From the NCBI GenBank assembly GCA_030562195.1, contig CM060200.1:40273084-40337083 (forward strand): DNA of 64,000 nt, written 5' to 3'. The position numbers and the translations under genes were made by a program. The notes beneath the pieces were generated by a model. The model worked only from the letters and a program-made list of their open reading frames with translations. It was not told where the DNA came from and ran no database searches. Positions 1 to 15,000 of the stretch are shown here, piece after piece. This stretch comes from Nipponacmea schrenckii (lineage: Eukaryota > Mollusca > Gastropoda > Lottiidae). Position 1 is the first letter of the stretch, and every line of letters starts with the position of its first letter.

Positions 1-3000
1 AACTAAACTTACTAAACTATTCCCATTTATCACCATAGCGAACTCTCCACATTCTTCTGTATTATTGGGAACATGCCCATTGGAACGTCCATTAGCTATC
101 ACTACCCCAGATTCTTCCTTTCCACTTTTCAACGCCTTAATTTGATAGACAGCTGCTTGTAGTTCTTTCTGAACCTCCTCCGACGAATCGGAACTGATGA
201 CAAATGGTTCCTCCATCTCCTCTGTGAGTAGTTTACAGGAATAGCCGATATTGATGGCAGTTTCTGAAAAAAAAATACAGAGAAAAATATACAAACACCT
301 GACACCACTTGCCAATGAGTGTATCAACTTTATCTTAGTAAGTCTATTTTTTAAAAATTTGGTAGCTCTTTCAGAGAGTCCACATAGCTAATGATGTTTA
401 TTTGGTATTTAGGTGAGCACTGAGCTCTTATTCTCGAAATCTTAACTTAAAATGACTTCATTATTCATTTGCTTTCTACTCCAAAATGTCGCTTAAGGAT
501 TATTATTTTAATATCATATTTTTACCTTGTTTGTCTCCAGTAAGAACCCAGATTTTAATACCAGCTTGAGCGAGATTAGCGATTGTTTCTGGTACACCAT
601 CTTGTAATTTATCTTCTATAGCTGTAGCTCCTATTAATATCAAATTCTTTTCGATTTCTTCATAAACTTCATCTAATTTATCATCACGATTTGTCATTGA
701 GGTACTGAAATATTAACACGATTGGTCATTGAGGTACTGAAATATTAACACGATTTGTCATTGAGGTACTGAAATATTAACACGATTGGTCATTGAGGTA
801 CTGAAATATTAACACGATTGGTCATTGAGGTACTGAAATATTAACACGATTTGTCATTGAGGTACTGAAATATTAACACGATTGGTCATTGAGGTACTGA
901 AATATTAACACGATTTGTCATTGAGGTACTGAAATATTAACACGATTTGTCATTGAGGTACTGAAATATTAACACGATTTGTCATTGAGGTACTGAAATA
1001 TTAACGTTTAGGTACAGATCCAAATCTGATTTGAAATGAAATGAAATGAATGGAGTTTTATATCCTACTGTTCTGCACCTTATGGGCTAATGAAGACGGA
1101 CAATGCCATGCAGTGAGCAATGAGGAAAATTTTGCCATGACTACAGCATTAGCCTTCTTTTTTTTGTGATTTCCAACTGTTGAGAGAATATCTGAATGGA
1201 AGACTGAATTGAAATATTATGACCTATATAAAAGTTATTATGAATTATTAAGTGTGTTATTTCTATTGTTAGAACCATTCATAGTTTCATACGGTTTAGA
1301 CACAACAACAAAACCACGTTAATGATTAGAAGATTGGTTCAAAATTAACTCTCCTTGCATCGTATATCTTAAGACCAAATATATAAAGAAAGGTCACTAT
1401 TATTGACCTATTATTTATATGATTTAGCAACAAACCTTGCAGCATGGTGTTTCTTTTTCCATGTCTCAAAAACATCAGCATCTAATTCTTTATAAGCTAA
1501 ACAGAGAGTTCGTAGTCCTGTTTGAGCAAAATCCTGAAGAAGAAAGAATAGAAAAGATTAAATAACATCAACATGTTTTCTAGGATAGAGGGACAGTTGG
1601 ATTGATGTTTGCTAGGATAGTGGGACAGTTGGATTGATGTTTGCTAGGATAGAGGGACAGTTAGATTGATGTTTGCTAGGATAGAGGGACAGTTAGATTT
1701 GATGTTTGCTAGGATAGTGGGACAGTAGGGATTGATGTTTGCTAGGATAGAGGGACAGTTAAGGATTGATGTTTGCTAGGATAGTGGGACAGTTGGATTG
1801 ATGTTTGCTAGGATAGAGGGACAGTTGGATTGATGTTTGCTAGGATAGTGGGACAGTTGGATTGATGTTTCTAGGATAGGGGAGGTTCTAATAATTATGT
1901 TTGCTAGGTATGACACTGGTTGATGTTTGCTAGGATATGCAGTTCGGATTGATGTTTGCTAGGATAGTGGTTGATAGTTAATTTATGTTTGCTAGGATAG
2001 TGGGCATTGTTTGCAGATATGAGGATAGTGAGGACAGGATTGATGTTTGCTAGGATAGTGGGACATTATGATGTTTGCTAGGATAGTGGGACAGTTGGAT
2101 TGATGTTTGCTAGGATAGTAGGCGTATTGATGTTTGCTAGGATAGTGGGACAGTTGGATTTGATTTGCTAGGATAGTTGGGCAGTTGGATTGATGTTTGC
2201 TAGGATAGTGGGACAGTTGGATTGATGTTTGCTAGGATAGTGGGACAGTTGGATTGATGTTTGCTAGGATAGTGGGACAGTTAGATTGTTGTTTGCTAGG
2301 ATAGTGGGACAGTTGGATTCATGTTTGCTAGGATAGTGGGACAGTTGGATTCATGTTTGCTAGGATAGTGGGACAGTTGGATTCATGTTTGCTAGGATAG
2401 TGGGACAGTTGGATTGATGTTTGCTAGGATAGAGGGACAGTTAGATTGATGTTTGCTAGGATAGTGGGACAGTTAGATTGATGTTTGCTAGGATAGAGGG
2501 ACAGTTAGATTGATGTTTGCTAGGATAGTGGGACAGTTGGATCATTTTTACTACCGGTAGTCTTGGATTCATGTTTGCTAAGTTTATATCATGTTATATA
2601 GAGGTTCTATTTTTCAGTCATAACACCTGGTAAATCTAACTGATAAAATATGCATTCTTATTCACCCAAGTTTGAAACTTTATGCCCATTTAGCATTCTT
2701 TCAATATGGGTATAAACACAATACTATAAAAAGGAAAACTTACATTAAGATGAATCAAGGTTGAATCTTTTAATTCTCTACATGAACTATCAAGTCTTTC
2801 AAATATCACTGAATCAGCTCCTTTACAATATAATCTTATTTTATTGTCTTTTCTTAATATCACCTGTTACAATATAAATAAACAAATTAACACATGTACA
2901 TTGTAAAGTGTTTACGAGAATATTCCAAGAACAAGGGCGATAACTGGTACTATTATTTTTCTGATTTTCAATAGAGTTTATCTTTTTTTTTGTGACATTG

Positions 3001-6000
3001 GTCAATATTGATTGGTCCATTCAAATGAAATGAAAGGAATGGAGTTTAAAGTCCTACTCTTCTGCCCCTTATGGGATTATAAAGACGGGCAATGCCATGC
3101 AGTGTCCAGTGAGGGACAGGACAGCAGCATTAGCCTATTCTTTTTGAGATTTCCAACTGTCGAGGGATCTTTAACATGCACAGCCTGTTTATTGTCCCAT
3201 CTGAACAACTTAAAAACTTTTTCCATATCAGTCCCTCTGACTTGCATCACTGTCATGGGAGGGAAAATGGGTTTAAAAATCTGAAAGTATAACCTTTGCC
3301 AGGAATGAATCATGGAGCCACCCCAGATCCCTATGGAACTTTTCAGAAGATTCTCTGACAGTATTGTATATTCAGCAATCTTTAAATCAATGAAATCCAT
3401 TGGTGATGTTTTGAAAAAAAATATAATGTCATTAGAACCCAATTGTGGTTGAAATCTGTTTAGATCTCTATGGAGACAAAAAATATCAAACAAAACAAAG
3501 AAATGAAATAAGATTTCGTACTTACAGACATGCGTTTACGAACATTATTAAAATCTAAAATACATAATAATTCATAGACTTCAATTTGACCATGAACTTC
3601 AATAGATATAGTAGCAGGTGTTCTCGACTGAAAAATATAAATAGCATGGTAAGAGAATGGAGTTTTACATCCTACTTATCTACAACATCAGTCAGTGTGC
3701 AATAAGGGAAGTAGCATCAGTAATAATGTTAAAGAGCAACCATCTTTATCCTGCACAAAAATCATATTTCTAAGAAATACCTCTCAAACTAGGAATTTCT
3801 TCCATTTTTAGGGCTTGATATGTAAATAGTTTAAGAAATACTAGAACAGCATATAAATTCATAATCTCTTCAAAAATACCTCAAACTTTCTATTTAATTT
3901 TGGTCTATAATATTTGTAAATAGTCTTCAGAATTACTAGAAATGTATAAAACTTTATTATCTATGTCTACTTAAATCTTGATTGGTTTCTCCCTGCCTGA
4001 ATATTGTAAATTCTAAATAGAAAAAACTTACCTTGAAAACAAAGCCAAAATTCCTGGCAGCTGAAACTAAGGCACCTTCATCAGGGGACTGGGCCTGATA
4101 CTCTAGTCTCCCTGCAAAAATATATATTGTCTTAAAATTCACACAACTGAGAGAGGAGACTTGTTAAATTTCCACAAGGAAACCATGTTTCAGATTTGTG
4201 ACCAATATCCATTCAGAATTATTTTGAAACTGGATCATTGAAATGGATATTGTTCTAACTGAATACCGTACATGGGACTTCATTTTAGGTAACAGATCCA
4301 TTAAACTGTATCAGCTGATAATGGCCTCCCTTGTCTGCCTCAAGAGAAAACCAACCGATAACAGTACCGACTTCAAAACTTAAGTTTTGTCAAAAATTCA
4401 AACTCAGTTTTTCAGAACAACTAAGAATATAAAATTTGCTCACCATCTTTCTTTGTTTCTGGCATCACTGTGTGACATAAAGCTAAATTACGGAAAAATG
4501 CCTCCACTTCCGTTTTTCCCTGTTTCACATCTTGTAATAAATGTGGGTCGTAAAAATCAAACGTTTCTTCAGCGTATGAATTACCAGAAAAATCAACTCT
4601 TGGCGTTCTCTATAAAATAACATTCATCATTACAAACATGGAATGAAATGAATGGAGTTTTACATCCTACTCTTCTGTACATAGTTAGGCTAATGAATAC
4701 GATCTATGTCACAATTAGGGAAATTTTGCCAGAACCGCTGTATAAGCCTACTCTTTTTGCGATTCCAACAGTCATGGACTTTAACATGTTCAGCCTGTAT
4801 CACATGATTTATTGTTCCATCCAAACAAAAGAAGACATCCAACACCATGCAGTGACATGAGCACTGATTATTCTTTATCAATTGAGAAGAGATAGATATT
4901 GTGGTAGAAGTTATAAACATACCTGAGTAACTTCCAATAAATTACCATATTCATCCATAGGATCTCCGTACGACTTCCCATTAATAGAGCACTTGTTAAA
5001 CGTCATGATATTCTATAAAATACAATCAATTCTTCATGAGATATAAAAAAAAATGAAATGAATGGAGTTTTACTTCCTTCTCTTCTGCACCTAATATGCT
5101 AATGAAGACAGACAATGTCATGCAGAATGCAATGATGAAATTTTGCCAGGACAGCAGCACTATCCTACTCTTATTGCGATTTCCAATCAAAAAACAAGAA
5201 AAGAAATTCAAATGAAAGATATAACCCAGAAAAGATAGCATAAATAAATACAAAATATAAGTCATTAAGAACAAGGAATATATGGATGTACTACCTCTAA
5301 ATTTATTACATACATCCATACATCCATATATTCCTTGTTCTTAATGTAGTATCCTACTTCTATATGTCTTATAAAGAATAAAATATAAGACCACAAAGAG
5401 AAATGAAAGGAAGTTTTATGTCATACTTAATTGCTCCAAATATGGCGAAGGAAGATGCTCTATGCCATGAGGTTTGTATTGAGAGAAATTTTACTTGGAA
5501 AGCATCATTTTTAATTTCCTCCTGTTGAGATATCTTTAATAGTCATAGCCTGTAGTACACAGGAACCTTACAAATGGACACTATTTTCACTGACAAAGGG
5601 ATCGTTGATGAAATTGCACCTTGGACCTAGGTAAGTGAGTAAGCATCAATGAGTTACAGAATTTCCAGGGAGATATAGGTATAACTAACTAACCTGTGTT
5701 AAAGTACCAGTTTTATCAGAGAAGATATATTCTATCTGACCCAGTTCCTCATTTAAAGTTGTTGTGCGAGCTTTAGCCGGGGTATCTTTTTTATCGTAAT
5801 ATAATTTTACATCCCAATTGATCCACAAACTATTTACTAGACGGATTATTTCAACACTGAAAAAATACCAAAATATTTTTTAATAATAACAGGGTTATAA
5901 CTATAAAGCAAGTTGGATAAAATAGATACAGTTTACTGTACATGGTTTAACATACACTGGAATTAACTGATTATAAACCTGACTGTAGTATAGAATACGG

Positions 6001-9000
6001 GAAAAGTTAACCAACTCTTTTCACTAATTCATAAATATGTCTGATTATTAATACAGTCCTACGAGCTAGCATGGGAAGCAGGTTTAGTTGATTGAATGGG
6101 ACAATAAACCGAGGCACTGTGTGCCACAGGCTATGTATGTTAAAGATCCCTCGAAATTGCAAAACTTATGCCCCCCCTGTCCTGGTAAAATTTCCCTCAT
6201 TGCTTCCTTTAAGAAGTTGCCCGTCTTCATTAGCCCATTCGGTGCAGAAGAGTAAGACGTAAATCTCCATTATTTCATTTTTTCACTTTAATATTACAGA
6301 ATTGGAACAACAGTGTTGACTGCGGACTGTATAACATAATGGCCATAGTTGTTCTCATGTTTCAACTTGACTACTGCTATATTCCACCCCTACCCTACCC
6401 TACCCCTGCCTCAACCAGACTACCAGAGCCTGCCCTAAATAAATAATCTTACCTCACATAGAGTGATATAGGCACGACAGTATTTAAAATAATGATATAG
6501 GACAAGAATACGAGAGCTCCTATAGTTGCTGCCCCTTGCTCTTTATTTTCATTAACGAACCACTCCCAGGGAAGGTATTTCTGATAGTCGTAACCAACCG
6601 CTGTTTCCCACACACCACACGCTATTGTAGTGATTAGGCACATTGTGACCAAAAATAGAAAAATCTGAAAAAAATAAAACATAGGAATTAGTAACAAAAT
6701 AGGATTTGAACAACATTTAGAAGTTGAGTGTAAATATAACAAGAAAAGTGTGGTGCAGTTGTACCATTTAACATTTCCTTGTGTTCTTTTATAGAAACAA
6801 AATAACTAAGCAATTATTATGTGTAATTTTATGGATAGTTACTTAGTGTTTTATGGATAGTTACTTAGTGTTTTATGGATAGTTACTTAGTGTTTTATGG
6901 ATAGTTACTTAGTGTTTTATGGATAGTTACTTAGTGTAATTACTATGGATAGTTACTTAGTGTTTTATGGATAGTTACTTAGTGTTTTATGGATAGTTAC
7001 TTAGTGTTTTATGGATAGTTACTTAGTGTTTTATGGATAGTTACTTAGTGTTTTATGGATAGTTACTTAGTGTTTAATGGATAGTTACTTAGTGTTTAAT
7101 GGAAAGTTACTTAGTTTTTATAGATACTTAGTCTTATGGATGGATACTTAATTTTTTAGACAATAAATTAGTTGTATAGTTAATTACTATAGAAAATTAC
7201 TCAGTGTTTTATAGGAAATTACTTAGTTTCATAATTATTAAGTGTTTTTTGGAAAATTACTGAGCTTTATGAATAATTACTTAGTTTTATAGATAACTAC
7301 TACGTTATTTAGAAAATTGCTTAGTTTTATGGATAATTGCTTAGTTTCATAGATAATTATTAAGTGTTTTTTGGAAAATTACTGAGCTTTATGAATAATT
7401 ACTTAGTTTTATAGATAACTACTACGTTATTTAGAAAATTGCTTAGTTTTATGGATAATTGCTTAGTTTCATAGATAATTATTAAGTGTTTTGTGGAAAA
7501 ATACTGAGTGTTATGAATAATTACTTAGTTTTATAGATAACTACTAAGTTATATAGAAAATTGCTTAGTTTTATAGATAACTACTAAGTTATATAGAAAA
7601 TTGCTTAGTTTTATGGATAACTACTAAGTTATATAGAAAATTGCTTAGTTTTATGGATAATTGCTTAGTTTCATAGATAATTATTAAGTGTTTTGTGGAA
7701 AAATACTGAGTGTTATGAATAATTACTTAGTTTTATAGATAACTACTAAGTTATATAGAAAATTGCTTAGTTTTATAGATAATTACTAAGTTATATAGAA
7801 AATTGCTTAGTTTTATTGATAACTACTAAGTTATATAGAAAATTGCTTAGTTTTATAGATAATTACTAAGTTATATAGAAAATTGATTAGTTTTATTGAT
7901 AACTACTTAGTTATATAGAAAATTGCTTAGTTTTATGGAAAATTGCTATGAGTTTCATGAAGTTATCAAAATTGTTTTGAGGGTGACAAGACTGATGCTA
8001 TACTACTATTCACTAGTATCCAACAGTAAACTGAACTTCAATACGATAAATATTTGGTAATATTCATCATAATTGGAACTTAAACTTTCTGAACTTATTG
8101 TCATACATCACATCACAATAACAAAACAATCTGATCATCAAACTTTAATAACAAATACTCACTCTAATAATAAGCAGATTCATCAGTCTATCTATATGGG
8201 TGCGTTTAAATTTGGTCTTCCCAGAATTCATCATTAACTTAGTATCTCTTCCGGCGAATATAACCAAACCATAACACCAGGCTGTATTACGTAGTATACA
8301 ACCACGCAGTAAAATCTTCTCATTATCTAACGAATATTCTTGATTATTCATCGTTAACTTGCCTTCAAATTTACTCAATCTGTTGTTTGGAGGTTCACAT
8401 AATATTTCAGCTATAAAATAAATATATACTGGCACTCAAATAAAACTAACATACAAATCTATTATTCTCTAGCTGGGGATTAAGTCATTATTAAAAGATC
8501 CATGATGTATGTACAATATCCTGAAAACAATGTCGAGAATAAGGTTCATAGTTTGAAGTTTGAAATAGGATTTTAACCAACCAGAAAACTGATCCATTTT
8601 ACTGTGATTATCTTCTAAAACAGCTGTATCATTTAATGCCTGCTTCACTTTTAAATTCGTCTCTCTATAAATATATAAATCAACATAAACATGTTGTTAT
8701 AAAAGGCAGAAAAAACTTGATTATTATATAAATAATAATAATTTAAATATACACCTAGAGGCAGAAAATTATTACAATAATAACTTAAATAGACACCTAG
8801 ATACACAAGCCAATCCTCACTTGGATCTTTCTTCTATAATAGCAAACATCATAAGCAAAAAAAGGCAATTTATGCCCGACCGACCAAACAAATCAGCCAA
8901 AATACAAAAAACAGATTTATCATAATATGTTTCCAGAAGTTTCCTATAATGCCCATGTGTTAAGTTAACCCAGGATCAGTGATATATCTGGGTTACTTCT

Positions 9001-12000
9001 AGGGACAGGATCCTCATTATAAAAATCTTACCCATCTAATTCAGCCGTTTCTATATAACACAAACTATTCGGTTCACTGGCAGATAGTAGTAATAAATCA
9101 GCCTGAAAATAACATTAACCTGTAGCACTTATCATTTTACATCATTGAGGTTTGGAATTCCCCTCATATAAAACCTCACATTTTTAAGGTAGGTTTCCCC
9201 AACCTTGAAAACAAAAATAGTGGAATTTGAGCTTTAGAGCTTAAAAGCTTATGTGTGGTTAAATCCACCCTCTAGACTAGCCATCATCAGGAAACATATT
9301 GAAAAATTGGGGTTTATAGAAACTTACAGCTACAAATTCATTATTTTGAAGTTTGATAATATCCCCCACCATGACCTTATGCCATCTTTCTTCAATCAAC
9401 TCTCCGTTCCGCAGCACGTACGATAATCGGTTGTTCACGATATCATCGTTACGATGTCGTTGCTAAAAATAAATATATCATAAATCTACATTTCCAAACT
9501 ATTAAAATAGATTTAATGATATTATCTTTATGAAAAATTTACAAAAGTTCTTGTAAAGCAATTTAAATTAATTTAGTCAATTTTTTTAAATACTTTTGCT
9601 GATGAAATAGAACATTATTTTGAAAAAAATGGTTTCTAACGATATCAATATTTTCTGCCCTGATTTATTGTCCTATTAACAATTTTTAAGAATTTGAGAT
9701 TTTGTCAATGTTTTCATTATATCTTCTGAGACAGAAAAACTTATGGTTGTTAAAATTTTATTAATAATTATATTTCTATTTTGGTTTGAAGTGTGAAATA
9801 TAAATGAGTAAAATATGATAATATATAATAAAGGATGTAAGGGTTAATGGAATTTAGAGGAAATATTATAATAATTGTTTCCTTCTATTATTTATCAGAG
9901 ATTATTTGACCTTCAGTTTGAATTTATACTACGAATATAACTAAAGCCTAGTTCAGGGGGTTATAAGATATACTCTCCTATAGAAGCACTGGTCTAGGTT
10001 ACAAGTATTAGGTGTTATAAGAGATACTCTCCTATAGAAGCACTGGTCTAGGTTACAAGTATTAGATGTTGTAAGAGATGCTCTCCTATAAAAGCACTGG
10101 TCTAGGTTACAAGTATTAGGTGTTATAAGAGATATTCTCCTATAGAAGCACTGGCCTAGGTCAAAAGTATTAGATGTTATAAGAGATACTCTCCTATAGA
10201 AGCACTGGTCTAGGTTACAAGTATTAGGTGTTATAAGAGATGCTCTCCTATAGAAGCACTGGTCTAGGTTACAAGTATTAGATGTTGTAAGAGATGCTCT
10301 CCTATAAAAGCACTGGCCTAGGTCAAAAGTATTAGATGATGTAAAAGATACTCTCCCATAGAAGCACTGGTCTAGGTTAAAAGTATTAGATGTTGTAAGA
10401 GATGCTCTCCTATAGAAGCACTGGCCTAGGTCAAAAGTATTAGATGTTGTAAAAGATACTCTCCTATAGAAGCACTGGCCTAGGTCAAAAGTATTAGATG
10501 ATGTAAAAGATACTCTCCCATAGAAGCACTGGTCTAGGTTAAAAGTATTAGGTGTTGTAAAAGATACTCTCCTATAGAAGCACTGGCCTAGGTCAAAAGT
10601 ATTAGATGTTGTAAGAGATACTCTCCTATAGAAGCACTGGCCTAGGTCACAAGTATTAGATGTTATAAGAGATACTCTCCTATAGAAGCACTGGCCTAGG
10701 TTACAAGTATTAGATGTTATAAGAGATGCTCTCCTATAGAAGCACTGGTCTAGATCACAAGTATTAGGTGTTATAAGAGATATTCTCCTATAGAAGCACT
10801 GGCCTAAGTCACAAGTATTAGGTGTTATAAGAGATACTCTCCTATAGAAGCACTGGCCTAGGTCACAAGTATTACATGTTGTAAAAGATACTCTCCTATA
10901 GAAGCACTGGCCTAGGTCACAAGTATTAGATGTTATAAGAGATAATCTTCTATAGAAGCACTGGCCTATGTAGAGACTATGCTATGAATTTCAGAATATA
11001 TCATTTTGATAAGAAATTATCTACTTCTGGAAAGATTTACAATATAAACTAGATAAAAAAATACAGAAGAGTAGGATGTAAACTCCATTCAATTCATTTA
11101 ATTTTTAATGTTTAGTCAGAATACCTAATAGTTACAGTGTTTTAATAATTGATGTTTCTAATCAACTATTACCTAGCCTTATTTTTTATTCTCTAGATTT
11201 AATAAGTCAGCTAAATAGTCAATGGAATTTAGATCCTTTATAATTGGAGATAGTAAAAGTAGGCTAATGCTGATGTTCTGCCCAACTGTCAGGCTGTAGT
11301 GGAATTATTGTCAATGACAAAAGAAGTAAGTCTATTACTACCACTCTGTTAGACTTTAGTGGAATTAAAAGTGAATAAAAAATTTGTCATGATGAAAGTG
11401 GCAGGAAGTTTCTGGAGTGATTGATGTCTAGTCTCCTCTGAGTCAAGACAAACTGACGTAAAGTGACAGAGCAGTTAATGATCATTTCTTTATATCAAAT
11501 CATCTGATTCCTTCAGTTTTATATATTATTGATAGGAATTTGGGGGTGAGTTTTGATAGAGTGGAGGGGGAGTTATTTTTATTCATATTATTGACAGGGT
11601 GGGTGGGGGAGGGGAGTTATTTTTCTTTTATTTATTGACAGGAGTTGGGGGGGGGGGTGATAGTTTTGATAGGGTTGGGGAGGGGAGTTTTTTTCATTAA
11701 TATATTATTGACAGGAGTTGGGGGTTGATAGTTTTGATAGGAGTGGGGAGGGGAGTTATTTTTCATTCAATATATTATTGACAGGAGTTGGGGGGGGGGT
11801 TGTGAGTTTTGATAGGAGTGGGGAGGGGAGTTATTTTTCATTATATATTATTACAGATACATTGTTTTTTGACAGTTAGAAGTGGATTTGATTTATGCCT
11901 CCTTTGAAATAAATTTGAGGAAGAACATTATCATCAAATGGCTTTTCATTGACTAACAACAATTTCATTATCAATATTAAACTGAAACAACTTATCAAGA

Positions 12001-15000
12001 TAAAGTCATAATCTTGCAACGTAATCTTTCAATTTACATTTTATATTGTTTATTGGCAATATAATTATCACTATGACAACATCCTTTAATGTGAACATCC
12101 TGATCAATGTCATCTTTAATTAACAAGATAACGAACTCAAGTCATATTTCCTTTAATTACTTGACCTGGTGATCTCTTGGTCTAAAGGTTAAAGGTTAAA
12201 TATGACATTTCAATTTCTATATTTACATCCTTATTAATAATCTCTCGCTGTCAAATCTCATCTTGATTATTTCTATTTCATACTTCTATTGAAAACACTT
12301 TATTACTGTGTGAACTCCCCAAAATATCCTCAAAGTCATCTTGATTATTTTTATATCATACTTCTTTTTAAAAACACTTTATTACTGTGTGAACTCCCCA
12401 AAATATCATTTCTCCTGATGATGACAATGTAAATTGTTGAAACATTGTGTAATAAAACTTAGGAGTATTATACCATATAAACTGATGATGACAATGTAAA
12501 TTGTAGAAACATTGTGTGTAATAAACCTAGGAGTAATATACTATATAAACTGATGATGACAATGTAAATTGTAGAAACATTGTGTAATAAAACTTAGGAG
12601 TAGTATACCATATAAACTGATGATGACAATGTAAATTTTAGAAACATTGTGTATAATAAAACTCAGGAGTAGTATACTATATAAACTGATGATGACAATG
12701 TAAATTGTAGGAACATTGTGTACAATAAAACCTAGGAGTAGTATACCATATAAACTGATGATGACAATGTAAATTTTAGAAACATTGTGTATAATAAAAC
12801 TCAGGAGTAGTATACTATATAAACTGATGATGACAATGTAAATTGTAGGAACATTGTGTATAATAAAACTCAGGAGTAATATACCATATAAACTGATGAT
12901 GACAATGTAAATTGTAGAAACATTGTGTGTAATAAAACTAGGAGTAGTATACCATATAAACTGATGATGACAATGTAAATTGTAGAACATTGTGTACAAT
13001 AAAACTAGGAGTAGTATACCATATAAACTGATGATGACAATGTAAATTGTTGAAACTTTGTGTGTAATAAAACCAAGGAGTAATATACCATATAAACTGA
13101 TGATGACAATGTAAATTGTAGAAACATTGTGTGTAATAAAACTCAGGAGTAGTATACTATATAAACTGATGATGACAATGTAAATTGTTGAAACATTGTG
13201 TGTAATAAAACCTAGGAGTAGTATACCATATAAACTGATGATGACAATGTAAATTGTAGAAACATTGTGTGTAATAAAACTCAGGAGTAATATACCATAT
13301 AAACTGATGATGACAATGTAAATTGTTGAAACATTGTGTGTAATAAAACCTAGGAGTAGTATACCATATAAACTGATGATGACAATGTAAATTGTAGAAA
13401 CATTGTGTGTAATAAAACTAGGAGTAGTATACCATATAAACTGATGATGACAATGTAAATTGTAGAAACATTGTGTGTAATAAAACCTAGGAGTAGTATA
13501 CCATATAAACTGATGATGACAATGTAAATTGTAGAAACATTGTGTGTAATAAAACTCAGGAGTAGTATACTATATAAACTGATGATGACAATGTAAATTG
13601 TAGAAACATTGTGTGTAATAAAACTAAGGAGTAGTATACCATATAAACTGATGATGACAATGTAAATTGTAGAAACATTGTGTGTAATAAAACTCAGGAG
13701 TAGTATACCATATAAACTGATGATGACAATGTAAATTGTAGAAACATTGTGTATAATAAAACTCAGGAGTAGTATACTATATAAACTGATGATGACAATG
13801 TAAATTTGTAGAACATTGTTGTAATAAAACCTAGGAGTAGTATACCATATAAACTGATGATGACAATGTAATTGTTGAAACATTGTGTGTAATAAAACTA
13901 CAGGAGTAGTATACCATATAAACTGATGATGACAATGTAAATTGTAGAAACATTGTGTGTAATAAAACTAAGGAGTAGTATACCATATAAACTGATGATG
14001 ACAATGTAAATTGTAGAAACATTGTGTACAATAAAACTCAGGAGTAGTATACCATATAAACTGATGATGACAATGTAAATTGTAGAAACATTGTGTATAA
14101 TAAAACTAAGGAGTAGTTACCATATAAACTGATGATGACAATGTAAATTGTAGAAACATTGTGTACAATAAAACTCAGGAGTAATATACCATATAAACTG
14201 ATGATGACAATGTAGATTGTTGTAACTTTGTGTGTAATAAAACTAAGGAGTAGTATACCATATAAACTGATGATGACAATGTAAATTGTAGAAACATTGT
14301 GTATAATAAAACTCAGGAGTATTATACCATGAAATATGGTTCTATTATTTTATGTGATCTCTACCTCTAAATGTTGCTTCAAGATTATAACATCATTGTC
14401 AGCTCAAAAAATATATTTGAATCAAGATATTATAATAAATTGTCTTATTAATTCTTAATTATCATTCAATTACTAGAATATCAATTAATATTTTAAATTT
14501 TAAATTATTTCTTAAAATTAATAAAGTAATTAGCGAGGAAATGTCAAACGAGATATAATTAACTATTGATAATGATATAGTATACCTTAATTAATTCTAC
14601 TTCGTTATCATCCCTAATTATCATCACTTAATTAAGAAATTAATTGTTAATCTCATTCAATTTCTGATTTTGCTTGCTCTGTTATTTCAGAAAACCCTAC
14701 GATTACAAACACAAGATGTCGGAAATGAAGTAAAATGAATTGAGTTTTACATCCTACATTTCTGTACCTTATGGGATAAAGAAGACGACCAATGCCATGC
14801 AGTGTGCAATGAGGGGATTTGCTAGGACAGCAGCATTAACCAACTCTTTTTGCAATTTCCAACTGTTGAGTGATCTTTAATGTGCACAGCCTGTAGCACA
14901 CTGGGCTCAAGATGATGGAATGAAAAAATCATGTTTTTTTTTTAAGAAGAGGGCTATATTTGTGTATTCATTGGAAAATATATCAGACTAAATACTCATA

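Noticed and set aside
12541..14031. Long minus-strand open frames with a 23-residue repeat ([15 protein letters not shown] type)
   Set aside because: They follow the 69-bp minisatellite exactly (69 = 23 codons), break wherever a unit has an indel, and lie inside an ATP8B intron. They are not a membrane protein gene.
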